Origin: Trifolium pratense
Taxonomy: Eukaryota > Streptophyta > Magnoliopsida > Fabales > Fabaceae
Reading direction: 5' to 3'
Assembly (NCBI RefSeq): GCF_020283565.1
Contig: NC_060065.1
Location: 52,254,409-52,318,408 of the forward strand
DNA length: 64,000 nucleotides
In this document: positions 10,448 through 23,429 of the stretch, one piece after another
How the letters are laid out: each line of letters opens with the position of its first letter
Position numbering within the stretch: position 1 is the first letter of the stretch
Program-made: the position numbers and the translations under genes
Notes under the pieces: generated by a model
Told to the model about the DNA's origin: nothing
The model's input: the letters and a program-made list of their open reading frames with translations, nothing else
Databases searched by the model: none

Positions 10448-13400
10448 TTGATCCCTCCCCGTAAAAAAATAGTTTTTTTTAAAAAGGAAAAAAATCAAAA
10501 TAATTTTTTTATTACATTCTATTGTATTTTTTTAATAAAATAAAATATAGAACAATAACGTTTCTTTGGGGTAGGAGGATTAGCTTGAGGGTACCAAGTA
10601 GAAAATTCTTACCAAAACCTACATGTTTCTATTAGATCCTAAGACTATATCTATTTTTTCCCCACACGACTCAAAGATATTATTAATCTTTAATGTATAC
10701 ACAGATTTGATCGAATTGGTTATGCTTCAATTTGTAGATTAAGACATTTTTTTTTTAAGAGATTAAGACATTTGGCATACAAAACAATATTTGCGTTTTT
10801 CTTACGACTAATATCTGCATCTATATATATTAGGGAAACAATCAACAACAATTTTAGAGCTTAAATACACTAGACAGATACAAAACCTCGATAAGATTTC
10901 ATTTTATACGTTGTTGCCATAATTAAAAAACATACAAATGTGTAAGAGTTTAATTTCTATCCAATGTCGATATAAAATGTTGGGTTTCAATTGTGAGCGA
11001 TTAAGTCTCGTATTTACTATAGAAAAATGTTCAATTTATAAAAAAGATGACTCATTAACCTAATACCTTAATGTTTTGAGTGGAGTTGTGGCGTCTATTT
11101 CTTGTGATCCTGGAGCATTTGATACAATGTTTCTTTCGAGCTTCCCCATATTTCCCAACACAAAATATATTTTACACTAATGTGTGTGAGTTTGAAGGTA
11201 ATTAAGATAAAAATTAGATGAGAAAAGATTTTCTCTAATGTGAGTTTTCACTGGAGAGGGAGCACTGCTAGATCTAACCATGAAAATCTCATAATCTTTG
11301 TCATTTTTATATTTTTTGCGCAGTGTCTCTTGATGTGTGATTGAGATTGCACTGCCGAGACAATTGAGACAAATCCATGGGAGACAATCTACTCTCCGAT
11401 TTTATTGATACAGTTGTGATTAATGTTGGAAATTTGAGAATATTTCAAAAGTTTAAATTAATATGTGTCTCATAATTTAAGTGAGAAATCGAGAAATATA
11501 TTTTATTAAAAAATAATTTATTTTCTATTATATTTATTTAAATTTTTTATCTAAATTGACTTAGTCTTTTCACATGGGATTCCCTATTTTATTGTAACAC
11601 TAATATCTAATGGTTACATGTTTTGCTTTAATTTAGGGAATTAAGCATAGAATTAAACGTGTTTTTATTTTGATAACGGTTGGAAAAATCCTAATTAATA
11701 GGTTTGATTGTTTTACCTATAGAAAGGCTTTTACGGGGCAATATATATATATGGTCATGAATTTTGGTAAAAGATGAATGTGGAAGAAACTTTATGTATG
11801 CATAACATTCACTTCCATGATTGCTTCATAACAAGATAAAATATATTTTCAATACAATGTTTGAGTTACCTACCTTGTTGATATTCTCGTGTCTTGATAG
11901 CCTCGGTATGTTTATCACCGAGAAGAACTGGTTGTATTCTGGGGGAGTTGCGCAATATTTGCGAATAATTTCTTAGTTCAGTGATTACACGCCTCCGGTT
12001 ATTTGTTTTTCAGCCATTCGCGCTAACAATTAATCGACAGTGTAATATCTTTATAGTGTCTATGTGTAGTGTGGTTGCATCAATCCATTATTAGCCATCA
12101 ACAAGAGTGTGTGGTTATACTTATACATATCAATCATGTGGAGCCCAAGAGAAGAAACTGTGGGAACCAACCCAGATTGCACTAACATTTACTTTTGCTT
12201 TGAATGTGACTCTTGTAGTGATCTCACGAAAAAATTGGAGAAAATAAATTAATAACGACGGACCCTCACGGGAAGCAAGATGAAAAAAACATAGCAGAAT
12301 TCGTCTCTAGCTAGCTAGCTACAATCATTAGGGTGTTTCATTTGCTCATTCATGATCTCATGGTTTTGTATCCAACTTTTAGTCCATGCACCTATAGTTT
12401 TTATTTTGACAAAGATTGTTTTAGTATATGTAAGTTTTGTTTTTAATTTCAGTCTATTAAATTTGAAAATTGTTGTTTTTAGTTTTTGGTGTTATATGTG
12501 GCTCAATAAAATTATAACATGCGGCCTAATAAGCTGATGTCAGAGACTAAAAACAACATTTTATGAATTTGCAGTCATAGCTTATATGGAAGGGTGGCTA
12601 CGAGATTGTGGCTAGGTGAAGATGTCTTTAGTGCGAAAGTGAACCCTCACTAAGTGGGTGTGGAGGATTATCGGAGAAGGGGCTACACTCTGAGGGCACT
12701 AATGAGTATTGAGCGAAGGGAAATAATATATCGTGGAGGTTATTGCATGAGGTGTCATGAGGAGTTGGGTTAGTGGAGACTGGAGAGGCGAGGCACGATA
12801 GCGAGGAAGTGGTGGAGTTCAAGGCCAATCTTGGACAATAACATCCAACTCTACTGGATCAGTGGATCGGACCTCAAAAATTTTGGATCCCCAAAATTCC
12901 AGTTTATTGATTAGTAGGCAGAATTATTTGTTACATGTTAGCTGATTTATTTTCAAATAGGAAAGTATAACTATTACGTCAGTCCGCACAATAAGAGCAA
13001 TAGTAACAACAACAAAAATAAAAAGTCCAATTTAACGGTCCATCGGTGACTTTCCTTTATATTTTTTTATGTTATTAGTGTTTTTTTTTGAACAAGTTTA
13101 TGTTATTAGTGTTATTTACAATTTAAATAGAGAATTATTCTTTGTGAATTTTTTTATTAAGAGTCCATTTTAAACTTTGAGCAAGACTTTCGAATAGTCG
13201 GAACCGATCCTAATGGACGTGAAGGGGTGGGAAGATCATAGAAAGGGAAAATAAATATAGACCAAACCCCAATTTGTGAGAGGATAAAACCTCCACGAGG
13301 GGGAGAGGTGGGCTATGATTTGGTAATTAACCAATTTGTGCAACATGTAAATTTCTACCTTTAAACTCAAACAATTCCTACTTTCAAAATTATATCAAAT

Positions 13401-14344
13401 ATCATATAATTTTAAAGTTAAATTGCATTTTTATCCTCTAACTTTTATAATCTTTGCAATTTTGACCCCATAACTTCCATAATAACACTTTTACCCCTTA
13501 ACTTTAGCACATTTTGCTAAAAGTTGGCCCCTCCACTTATTTTGACCAAGCTAACTTTCATAATTGCACTTTTGACCACTAACTTTCATAAACCTGTGGT
13601 TTTGACCCCTTAACTTTCATAATAGTACTTTTAACACCTAACTCACCACTTTTGCAAATGGTTAACCTCACTGATTTAATCAAGTCAACACACACGTGAA
13701 AAATGACTCACATGTCCGTATGTCACATCAGCAAGTCAACATAACGTGGACAGTGATTCACATGACATGCTAACATAGCTAGTTGCTAAATGAGACAAAA
13801 ATAAAACAACAAAAATTTAATCCTCAAATTGAAATTTGAATTTTTTTTTTGTCAAGCAATACAGTGACTAGAATTTCACTTTTTAAAGTGAATAAGTGAA
13901 AATATTAGAATTCGAACCCGATCCTTATCAACTGAACTATATTCCGGGACAATTGAAATTTAAAATTAACTTTAAAATTAAGTTGGGATTAAATTTCAGT
14001 TTACAATATAGGAAGAAAAGAAAAAGTTACTATTGTAACTTTGTAAGGAATAACGACAGATTTGTCAAAAAAAAAAAAAAAGGAATAACGACAGAGAAAA
14101 GCGATTCTTCTCACTTATCACACTCACACATGAGTAAGCTAAGTAGCAGACTCTCAGAATCCTGAAAGGTGACGAAACAAAACGAAGGACCATCACGGCG
14201 TACCCATTAAAAAAAAAGCACTTTCTTCCTTTTATTGACAACCAAACAAACCCTAAACCCTCTCTCTTTCTCTCTCTCACACTATACTATACATACATCA
14301 TTTAACGCCTCCTTCAATCATCGTAACCCTAAAACCTTTTCACA
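10448..14344. other. Intergenic region upstream of CARB
   Basis: No convincing gene. Minor open frames at 12352-12537 (+) and 12628-12828 (-) have no recognisable domains. Positions 13425-13640 hold about six degenerate copies of a 30-35-base unit built on TAACTTTCATAAT...TTTTGACCCC. This is a tract common at the ends of plant transposable elements. The last 130 bases (14215-14344: CCCTAAACCCTCTCTCTTTC and similar) are pyrimidine-rich and fit the CARB 5' UTR. Confidence 0.4.
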
Positions 14345-17300
14345 ATGTCAATCGCTTATTCCATCACTCATTTCAACAAACTTCCTCTCCATTCCTCTTC
14401 TTCCATTTTCTCTCCCATTCCTCGTTTTTCATCCAAACCTAATCTCCCATTCCAAATCTCTCAAAAACCGATCTCCTTTTCCGCCGTCGTCACACCCACC
14501 GCCACCACCACCGCATCCACACCAACACCATCTCCACAAACCCTAACAAAAGTCGGAAAAAGAACTGACATAAAGAAGATCCTAATTCTCGGTGCTGGTC
14601 CAATCGTAATAGGTCAAGCATGCGAATTCGATTATTCAGGAACACAAGCATGCAAAGCATTACGAGAAGAAGGTTATCAAGTTATTCTCATCAATTCAAA
14701 TCCAGCTACTATTATGACAGATCCAGATATGGCTGATAGAACATATGTTACTCCAATGACACCTGAATTAGTTGAACAAGTTCTCGAAAAAGAGCGTCCC
14801 GACGCTCTTTTACCGACTATGGGTGGACAGACCGCTCTTAATTTGGCGGTTGCGTTGGCCGAAAGCGGTGTTTTGGAGAAATATGGTGTTGAGTTAATTG
14901 GGGCTAAGCTTGAAGCTATTAAAAAAGCTGAAGATAGAGAATTGTTTAAACAAGCTATGAAGAATATTGGGATAAAGACACCACCTTCAGGAACTTGTAG
15001 TACACTTGATGAGTGTATGCAAATTGCCAATGAAATCGAGTTTCCGTTGATTGTTAGACCGGCTTTTACTTTAGGTGGTACTGGTGGTGGGATTGCTTAT
15101 AATAGAGAAGATTTAATGGAAATTTGTAAGGCTGGGATTGCGGCTAGTTTGACTAATCAGGTTTTGATTGAAAAATCTTTGTTGGGTTGGAAAGAATATG
15201 AACTTGAGGTTATGAGAGATTTAGCTGATAATGTTGTGATTATTTGTTCAATTGAGAATATTGATCCTATGGGTGTTCATACTGGTGATTCTATTACTGT
15301 TGCTCCTGCACAGACTTTGACCGATAAGGAGTATCAGCGATTGAGAGATTATTCCATTGCTATAATTAGAGAAATTGGTGTTGAATGTGGTGGTTCTAAT
15401 GTTCAATTTGCTGTTAATCCCGTTGATGGTGAAGTTATGGTGATTGAGATGAATCCTAGAGTTTCTAGGTCTTCTGCTCTTGCTTCTAAGGCTACTGGAT
15501 TTCCTATAGCGAAAATGGCGGCAAAGTTGTCTGTTGGTTATTCTTTGGATCAAATTCCAAATGATATAACCAAAAAGACTCCTGCTAGTTTTGAGCCTTC
15601 TATTGATTATGTGGTTACAAAGGTAATTCATGTCATGTTATCATATTTTTGTTTAAAAGCCGAAACTTTTACTAATTTTGCACTTTACTTTTCTTTTAAA
15701 TTATGTATGGATCTGGGTAATAATATATTAATATGTCACTGCATGTGTCATTTGGGTTATCTAGTTTGTAATCTGATTAATAAACTAATAATATTTATGC
15801 CATGGAGCAAGACATGTGAATATTGTTGCAGTGGCAATGTTTGATTTGTTATTGTTTGCTGCTTTTTATTCAAACTTGGGTTTTTAACCTTGTGTTTACT
15901 CTGTTCAATTTGCAGATTCCTCGGTTTGCTTTTGAAAAATTTCCCGGTTCTCAGCCAATATTGACAACACAGATGAAATCGGTTGGAGAGTCAATGGCAG
16001 TTGGGCGAACCTTCCAGGAGTCCTTTCAAAAAGCTGTTCGTTCGCTAGAGTATGGACACGCTGGATGGGGTTGTGGACTGGTGAAGGAGTTGGACTATGA
16101 TTGGGAACAGTTGAAGTATAACCTCCGTGTTCCTAATCCAGAGCGCATCCATGCCTTGTATGCTGCAATGAAGAAAGGGATGCAAATTGATGAAATCTTT
16201 GAGCTGAGTTTTATTGATAAATGGTTTCTCAGGCAGTTCAAGGATCTAGTTGATGTCGAAAATTTCTTGATGTCGCATAAACTGTCTGATTTGACAGATG
16301 TTGATTTCTATGAGGTGAAGAGAAGAGGATTTAGTGATAAACAGATAGCATTTGCAACAAAGTCCAATGAGAAAGAAGTTCGAGATAGGCGACTATCTCT
16401 TGGAGTTGTTCCAGCATATAAGAGAGTTGATACCTGTGCTGCAGAATTTGAAGCCAATACTCCTTATATGTACTCTTCTTATGATTTTGAGTGTGAATCA
16501 GCTCCCACTAATAGAAAGAAAGTTTTAATTTTGGGTGGAGGACCAAATAGAATCGGTCAAGGGATTGAGTTTGATTACTGTTGTTGTCATGCATCCTTTT
16601 CTCTCCAGGTGTGTTTTAATTCCTATTGTATTCCAGATATTCAAGTATTCTATTCATGCTCCACTGGTGGTGTAGTTGTTTGTCAATAGCTATAAAGAAA
16701 TTACATATAAATTTTGTTCAGCTCTCTACTTTTTTCTTTGTAAAAAGTTTAAACCTTAGAGCTGGTGGTGTGGTACCGACATTGCTGCATAATAGCATGC
16801 CTACCATGATTTTAGCCTTCAATGTTGAAGTATTAAATTTAAATTTCATGCACTGTCCATCAGTTTGGTACCATGTACTTTAATTTAAGGTGATTAATTT
16901 GTCCGTGGTTTGATTTTTGCTTCAAAATGATAGGAACTGGTTCCCACTCATGTTGATTTTGGTCCAGATAGGTCTTATATTAGTTGATGTGCTACTAATT
17001 TCATTATATGTTATCATTGTCCATTGCTTTTGCAGGCAGCAGGATATGAGACAATCATGGTGAATTCGAATCCTGAGACCGTATCCACAGATTATGACAC
17101 GAGTGACCGTCTCTACTTTGAGCCCTTGACTGTTGAAGATGTTGTGAACATTATTGATTTGGAAAGACCTGATGGTATCATTGTACAGTTTGGAGGTCAA
17201 ACACCATTAAAATTATCTCTCCCTCTACAACAATACCTAGATGAACACAAGCCAGAATGCGCCAGTGGGAATGGTCATGTTCGCATTTGGGGAACATCTC

Positions 17301-18547
17301 CTGATTCTATTGATGTTGCTGAAGACAGGGAGAGGTTCAATGTGATGCTTCATGAACTACAGATTGAACACCCGAAAGGAGGAATTGCTAGGAGTGAAGC
17401 TGATGCACTTGCCATTGCAGCAGATGTTGGATACCCAGTTGTTGTTCGCCCTTCTTATGTTTTGGGTGGTCGAGCAATGGAGATTGTATATAGCGATGAA
17501 CGACTTGTGACTTACCTTGAAACTGCTGTTGAGGTGGATCCAGAACGCCCTGTCCTTATTGACAAGTATTTATCTGATGCCGTTGAGATTGATATTGATG
17601 CACTGGCTGACTCACATGGCAATGTAGTTATTGGTGGGATAATGGAGCACATTGAACAGGCTGGAATACATTCCGGTGACTCTGCCTGTTCTATTCCCAC
17701 AAGAACTGTTTCAGCTGCTTCCTTGGAGACAATCAGGTCATGGACTGAAAAATTGGCCAAAAAACTGAATGTGTGTGGGCTCATGAATTGTCAATATGCA
17801 ATAACGCCATCGGGGAAGGTATATTTGCTTGAGGCCAACCCCCGAGCCTCTCGTACGGTGCCGTTTGTATCAAAAGCAATTGGCCACCCCTTGGCTAAAT
17901 ACGCTTCCCTTGTCATGTCTGGAAAGTCTCTTCATGATATAAATTTCACAAAAGAGGTTATTCCTAAACACGTGTCTGTCAAGGAAGCAGTTCTTCCCTT
18001 TTCAAAGTTCCCAGGTTGTGACGTTTTTCTAAGTCCTGAGATGCGAAGTACTGGTGAGGTCATGGGTATTGACCCTCTGTATAATATTGCATTTGCTAAG
18101 GCTCAAATTGCTGCTGGCCAGAAGTTACCACTATCTGGCAGTGTGTTCCTTAGCTTGAATGACTTAACGAAGCCTCACCTTGAGAAGATTGCGAAGGCTT
18201 TCATTGATAATGGATTTCAGATTGTTGCTACTGCTGGAACAGCTCTTGCTCTGAAATTCTGCAATATCCCAGCTGTGCTAGTGCTGAAGCTTCATGAAGG
18301 AAGGCCACATGCTGGTGACATGATAGCAAATGGAGACATTCAGCTGATGGTTGTCACCAGTTCGGATGATGCACTGGATCGGATAGATGGTCTGGCTCTG
18401 AGGAGGATGGCTTTGGATTACAAGGTTCCTATTGTTACAACTGTTAATGGTGCTATGGCAACTGCTGAAGCAATAAAGAGCTTGAAGTCCAATTCTATCA
18501 AAATGATTGCTCTTCAGGACTTCATTGTTGATGAACTTAAGGAGTGA
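14345..18547 (+). CDS. CARB: Carbamoyl-phosphate synthase large subunit, chloroplastic
   Basis: With the small (glutaminase) subunit this enzyme makes carbamoyl phosphate from bicarbonate, glutamine amide nitrogen and 2 ATP, feeding plastid arginine and pyrimidine synthesis. Exons 14345-15622, 15916-16608 and 17036-18547 join in phase 0 to 1160 residues, full family length. Residues 1 to about 70 are Ser/Thr/Pro-rich, as in a transit peptide. The first synthetase half starts at [20 protein letters not shown], with ATP-grasp motifs [17 protein letters not shown] (about 233-249) and [20 protein letters not shown] (about 365). The second half starts at [20 protein letters not shown], with [20 protein letters not shown] (about 790) and [20 protein letters not shown] (about 922). 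From about residue 1025 follows the MGS-like allosteric domain. No lesion was seen. The other open frames over it are shadows. Confidence 0.97.
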
Positions 18548-18597
18548 CAAATTTTGCAGACAACGATTTTTTTGAACCGATTAGGTGTTAGATACTA

Positions 18598-18925
18598 GTA
18601 AGCATCTCTGTTTTTCTCTTGTCCTTTTTTTATGCTTTCAAAACATATCAATTCTTTCAACTATCTAAGACTAATTATTTGTCATTTGTTAGGACACGTG
18701 GCATACTTTGATCTCAACATGCATTTATTGATAATTTTATGCAGTCTCATGCTTAAATTGCTCTGTTGAAATATTTCAAATACATGTACATATAATTAAC
18801 TGCATGAGTTATTGTTAATAATCTTAATGAACTGTTTTGGATCACACTCCCTCATTAATGATATATCATATCTTTAACATCCTTGTTTTTGTGTACTGAC
18901 CATGCTTAAAATTGGCCTGTTGCAG
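18598..18925 (+). other. Possible intron in the CARB 3' UTR
   Basis: A good donor (GTAAGC at 18598) and a pyrimidine-led acceptor (CTGTTGCAG ending 18925) lie 50 to 380 bases after the CARB stop. The DNA between is T-rich like the gene's other introns. If used, the 3' UTR continues into AUUAUUGUGAGC. This is predicted from splice signals only. Confidence 0.35.
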
Positions 18926-20370
18926 ATTATTGTGAGCTTGTACAATTTTGTTAGATTTCGGAGCGGCAAATGATTTTCATTTGTAAGTGAAAGTGACCAA
19001 AAGAGATATGATTGGTATAATAATCTCTGTGCGGACTCCTCATAAAGCATTCCTTTGAAGCACTTGTGCTCGTGTGCAAGTTTTTGGAATGTTGTGGATT
19101 TCTATTGCTTAATAATTATTTTCGATTTAGAAATCTTGCAATTTCCATTTGATACTTGCTGCTTAGTTGATTTCATTCACGTGGAAATCCCAAACCAAAG
19201 ATGCCAAGCATTAATAACTATGTTTAATTGTTTGTTTATCCTAAAAATTATGTTTGTTTGAACTTTTAAGTTAGTAATGTTATGGTTTTAACTTAAAATT
19301 GATTTGTAGAAGTAATGCTGAACTGGAAATATGGTATATAAGGACATAGTTTAGAACCATTACTAGGCAAATCAAATCAGATAGTTATCTGCACACATCA
19401 CTGTGTACTGTGAAGATTATTTGCGATTGTTGGAATAATATTTTGGGTGTTTGGTCTTTTTTTCTTCAGTTTTAATTTGTTCGTTTTTATTAAGATGTAG
19501 AGAAAAATCAACCGGCAAAAATACCGAACTTGCTAGGTCGGACGCTATGTTCAGAGTTCAAACCTTGTTCCCTTCACTGTGTCCATTTTAATTTGTTCAA
19601 AATGAATGGTCGAGGTTAGCACACCAAATGAAAAACTTGCAACCCTTTCGTATGTTACTAGTTTAGAGTCCCATACATTCGTACTGATTTAAGCAACCTA
19701 CTACAACCATTTACTACTAGCATTTTGTAACCATGGGGAATTCTCAACGGTACTTTCCTATGAAACAAATTCAGACAACATCAATAATCTTAGTATCTTT
19801 TTCAATTCGCACCACTCAGTACATTATTTACATTTCCCTACTCCAAATACCTGAAAGTGTCTGGTTCATCTTTGTCCTTCTTCATGTAGTTCAGGGTGAT
19901 GAGACCCTCAAACTCGATGGCATTCTCGAATGCTTAGATATCAAGCTATAAATCAAATTCCAAAAATCATATCTTTGAATAACAAACACTAAATCTTCGA
20001 AAGATATTTATGCATTATTCTCAAGTCTCAAATAATTAGACAAGAATCTATTAACAAATAAAATAACTTAACTTATTAACAAATAATCAGACAAAATCAA
20101 TTAAAGAAGGAACAATTGAATCTAAATAAAATAATTTTATTTCATTTAAATTCTAAATAAAAAATAAAAATATTGGCAAACAAATAGCAAGAATCTAACT
20201 AATATATTTATTTGTTTTTAGAGGAAATATATTTTATTGAAATATTTAGAGGAAATCTTTATGATATATATTTTTTTTAATTTAGATTTAAACAAAATTA
20301 AAGTACTGGCAAAAAAATAGACAAAATCTAAGTACAAATATTTTATTTATTCACAAAATCTTTGATTTAT
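18926..20370. other. CARB 3' flank and intergenic DNA
   Basis: No gene recognised. A SINE-like B-box tract lies at 19505-19600 (CCGGCAAAAATACCGAACTT...CAGAGTTCAAACC). It is related to the better-preserved copy at 52.93-53.05 kb. From 19970 to 20370 the sequence is AT-rich with repeated AATAAAATAA and GACAAAATC words. Confidence 0.4.
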
Positions 20371-20404
20371 TTTTGTATAAAATCTTTTGGGTTTATTACT
20401 CACT

Positions 20405-20827
20405 CCAACTTATAAATACTTCTATCACCAAGACTCCTTTCACTTCACTCTCGACACACAAAAAAAGTTTTCTCCTCTGTCACTTCTCCTCATCACCAAC
20501 TCTCTCTTCTACCAGAACCATCCTCAGAGTTTGCTATCACTACCAAAAAACCTAATCGCTATAGTTGTTAATTGTTTTTTTTCTCTCCCTCATTCTAGTT
20601 TTTCACTTCAAAGTTCAAACAAAACTTTTGAAAGATGAGGTAATCTTGTTGTTCCTTTGTATTTTTCTATATTGTTGTTGGCCGTTGAAGATCAAAACAA
20701 AGTTGTTGCTAAGTTTCGTGAAAAGTATCAGAAAAACTACGCTCGTTGGAACTGGAAGTTGGAGAACTTTATGATCAGCCGAAAACCACCAGTTATGGCA
20801 TTTAGTTTGTCTTCTTCAATTCACAGG
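20405..20827 (+). pseudogene. Orphan promoter, 5' UTR and short coding exon
   Basis: A TATA-like ACTTATAAATAC (about 20408) is followed by a CT-rich leader of about 220 bases, an ATGAG directly before a GT donor (20634-20640), and a possible second exon. That exon (about 20680-20827) has one open frame reading EDQNKVVAKFREKYQKNY, then ARWNWKLENF, ending at a TAA overlapping GGTAATTAC. It has the form of the 5' end of a gene cut off by the topoisomerase II repeat array that starts 40 bases later. I do not recognise the protein. Confidence 0.3.
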
Positions 20828-20863
20828 TAATTACTTTACTATCTTTATATATATTTTTACCAC

Positions 20864-21135
20864 TATTTTTAAGAATAATTTGATCAAAGAAACTAAATTG
20901 TATCAATTTATTAACTATATTTATGAGTAATATGTATATTATCATGAATTGGGTAACACCTGCTTCATCGGGATGATATGCACATTCCTCAGAAACATAG
21001 CCAATAAATTGATTCACTCTAATTTCTTTGATAAAATTCTTCTTAAAAAGGAAGTAAAGAATCTTCCTATGTGCAGGAACAAGATCATCCATCATAGATG
21101 GAAGTTCCTTTTTAACTTAGCAATAGTCAAGATTT
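20864..21135. pseudogene. DNA topoisomerase II gene fragments, inverted pair
   Basis: A plus-strand degenerate copy (about 20866-20955; KNLIKETKLYQFIN...YYHELGNT) meets a better minus-strand copy (about 21130-20955). The latter reads LPSMMDDLVPAHRKILYFLF, then KKNFIKEIRVNQFIGYVSEECAYH. This aligns with the conserved eukaryotic TOP2 stretch around SIPSMVDGLKPGQRKILF and KEAKVAQFSGYVSEHSAYHH, in the breakage-rejoining core. About 65 residues are covered, so it cannot encode an enzyme. It forms the left end of the array continued at 23.43-24.80 kb. Confidence 0.7.
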
Positions 21136-21321
21136 AAATAATTGTTGACAATAGTCAAGATTATTCTCAAGATGGAAAGTTGCTTTTTAACTTAGGAATA
21201 GTCAAGATAAAATTCTTCTTAAATTCATAATCAGAAGACAGAGAGAAAAATTGTTATACACTTACACTATTAAACAAGGCCATGGGCCCATCTAAGAAGT
21301 GTTTGTAATTTACAGAAAAAT

Positions 21322-23428
21322 GATATGGTTTTTGTGTTTTTGTATTGAGATATAATTTTAGAGAGAAAATTCTCCTTAAATATAGGGTTATATGAAGAAT
21401 ACTAAAGTTCTTATTTTATTCATTATGCTTATGGCTCTATCACTATGCCTCTATATATAGAGCTACATAAAAACAAATCATATATTTTTAAAACAAAACT
21501 AATCCTATAATAAATTCTAAACAAATCTTAAATATTCTAAATAGAAATATAAATCATAAAACCTAATATTATCATATTTTAAATATAAATCTAAATAATA
21601 TTTAAATCTAAGATCTTCAGAAGATATTTAGGCATATTATTCTCAACACTCCTCCTTGACTGAATATCTTTTGTGCGTATCCAATCCGAGCTTCTTGAAA
21701 AATTATTCTTCTTGTTTTGATTCTTCTTCTTATCGCAAGCTTTAGCATCTTTGTACCTTGTGGACTTCATGGTAGAAACATTGTATTTGTTATGACTTTT
21801 AAGTGATTTTTCACAAGCATATTTATTCTCCTCCTTAACTTGAAATTTCTTCAAAATACCTGAATCTTCGCGATCTTCTTTGAATTTAAGTTCTTTTTTC
21901 TCTTCAATAATATGATCATTCTACATTAAATCTAAAACAAATCTTTTGCCTTTAATCCGAGATGTGATCACTTCCTTATTGTTTTGATCCTTAATCACAC
22001 AACTTTTATGTTCAAATATCACTTTATAATTTTTCTCCAACAACTGAGCAACACTTAAAAGATTCTGATTAATTTCAGGAACATATAAAACATTGGAAAT
22101 TTGTTTCATACCTGCATGAGTTTTAATTGAAATTGTTCCAATGCCTTCCACTGCAATTTGTTCTCCATTCTCAATTCTGACTTTGGAAATAGAAGTTTTA
22201 TTGAGCTCTTTGAAAAGATCTCGATCATAAGTCATATGGTTTTGGAAAGAAATACCAACACAAACCATGTCCTCATTGCAAAAAGGATAATCACTCACCA
22301 AAAAATTGTTGGTGGAGGCCTGATGCAAAATGTGAAAAATGTGGTAAATTAGGTCATATGATGAAGGTATGCACATCACAACAACAACAAGGAGATGTTA
22401 ACATTGCTCATGAACAATATGAAGAAGACCAAAAACTACTACTTGCAATCTCAGGTTTTACAACCAACAAACCGTCAAAAGAATGGCTCATTGACAGTGG
22501 TTGCACAAACCATATGACTTATGATCGAGATCTTTTCAAAGAGCTCAATAAAACTTCTATTTCCAAAGTCAGAATTGGGAATGGAGAACAAATTGCAGTG
22601 GAAGACATTGGAACAATTTCAATTAAAACTCATGCAGGTATGAAACAAATTACCAATGTTTTATATGTTCCTGAAATTAATCAGAATCTTTTAAGTGTTG
22701 CTCAGTTGTTGGAGAAAAATTATAAAGTGATATTTGAACATAAAAGTTGTGTGATTAAGGATCAAAACAATAAGGAAGTGATCACATCTCAGATTAAAGG
22801 CAAAAGATTTGTTTTAGATTTAATGAAGAATTATCATATTATTGAAGAGAAAAAAGAACTTAAATTCAAAGAAGATCGCAAAGATTCAGGTATTTTGAAG
22901 AAATTTCAAGTTAAGGAGGAGAATAAATATGCTTGTGAAAAATCACCTAAAAGTCATAACAAATACAATGTTTCTACCATGAAGTCCACAAGGCACAAAG
23001 ATGCTAAAGCTTGCGATAAGAAGAAGAATCAAAACAAGAAGAATAATTTTTCAAGAAGCTCAGATTGGATACGCACAAAAGATATTCAGTCAAAGAGGAG
23101 TGTTGAGAATAATATGCTTAAATATCTTCTGAAGATCTTAGATTTAAATATTATTTAGATTTATATTTAAAATATGATAATATTAGGTTTTATGATTTAT
23201 ATTTCTATTTAGAATATTTAAGATTTGTTTAGAATTTATTATAGGATTAGTTTTGTTTTAAAAATATATGATTTGTTTTTATGTAGCTCTATATATAGAG
23301 CCATAAGCATAATGAATAAAATAAGAACTTTAGTATTCTTCATATAACCCTATATTTGAGGAGAGTTTTCTCCCTAAAATTATATCTCACCAAATTCCGC
23401 AATACAAAAACACAAAAAACCATATCAA
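21322..23428. mobile_element. Head-to-head palindrome of an internally deleted Copia retrotransposon
   Basis: The left arm (21322-22241) and right arm (22507-23428) are near-perfect reverse complements of about 920 bases, separated by 265 bases. Each arm reads outward: protease region, a Lys/Asn-rich segment, a polypurine tract (AAAGAGGAG in the right arm, AAGGAGGAG in the left), then an LTR beginning TGTTGAGAATAAT (right 23101 onward, left 21648 downward) with a CTATATATAGAG box. Most of gag, integrase, reverse transcriptase and RNase H is missing. The right arm's frame is open and listed separately; the left arm's is broken near 21854-21923. The block sits inside the TOP2 fragment array. 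Confidence 0.85.
22300..23158 (+). CDS. Copia gag zinc knuckle and protease remnant
   Basis: An open frame through the spacer and right arm. It starts with a CCHC zinc knuckle (CEKCGKLGHMMKVC, about 22329-22370; C-x2-C-x4-H-x4-C) that packages element RNA. Next comes the aspartic protease motif WLIDSGCTNHMT (about 22483), where Copia elements usually have D-S-G plus H-M-T. The region up to FVLDLM follows, as in the family's GAG-pre-integrase start. After that come about 80 Lys/Asn-rich residues and a stop inside the LTR. It has no integrase or reverse transcriptase, so it is non-autonomous. The first ATG in frame is at 22358, but the knuckle lies upstream, so the true start is not in this fragment. 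Confidence 0.75.
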
Positions 23429-23429
23429 A

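Noticed and set aside
14235..14546. 103-residue plus-strand frame at the CARB 5' end
   Set aside because: It overlaps the CARB start in another frame and runs through the CT-rich leader and transit-peptide region; low-complexity Ser/Pro/His translation.
14677..15631. Minus-strand open frames of 117 and 127 residues (14677-15030, 15248-15631)
   Set aside because: They lie opposite the conserved CARB exon 1 and their length follows from its codon usage. They have no domain or start context of their own.
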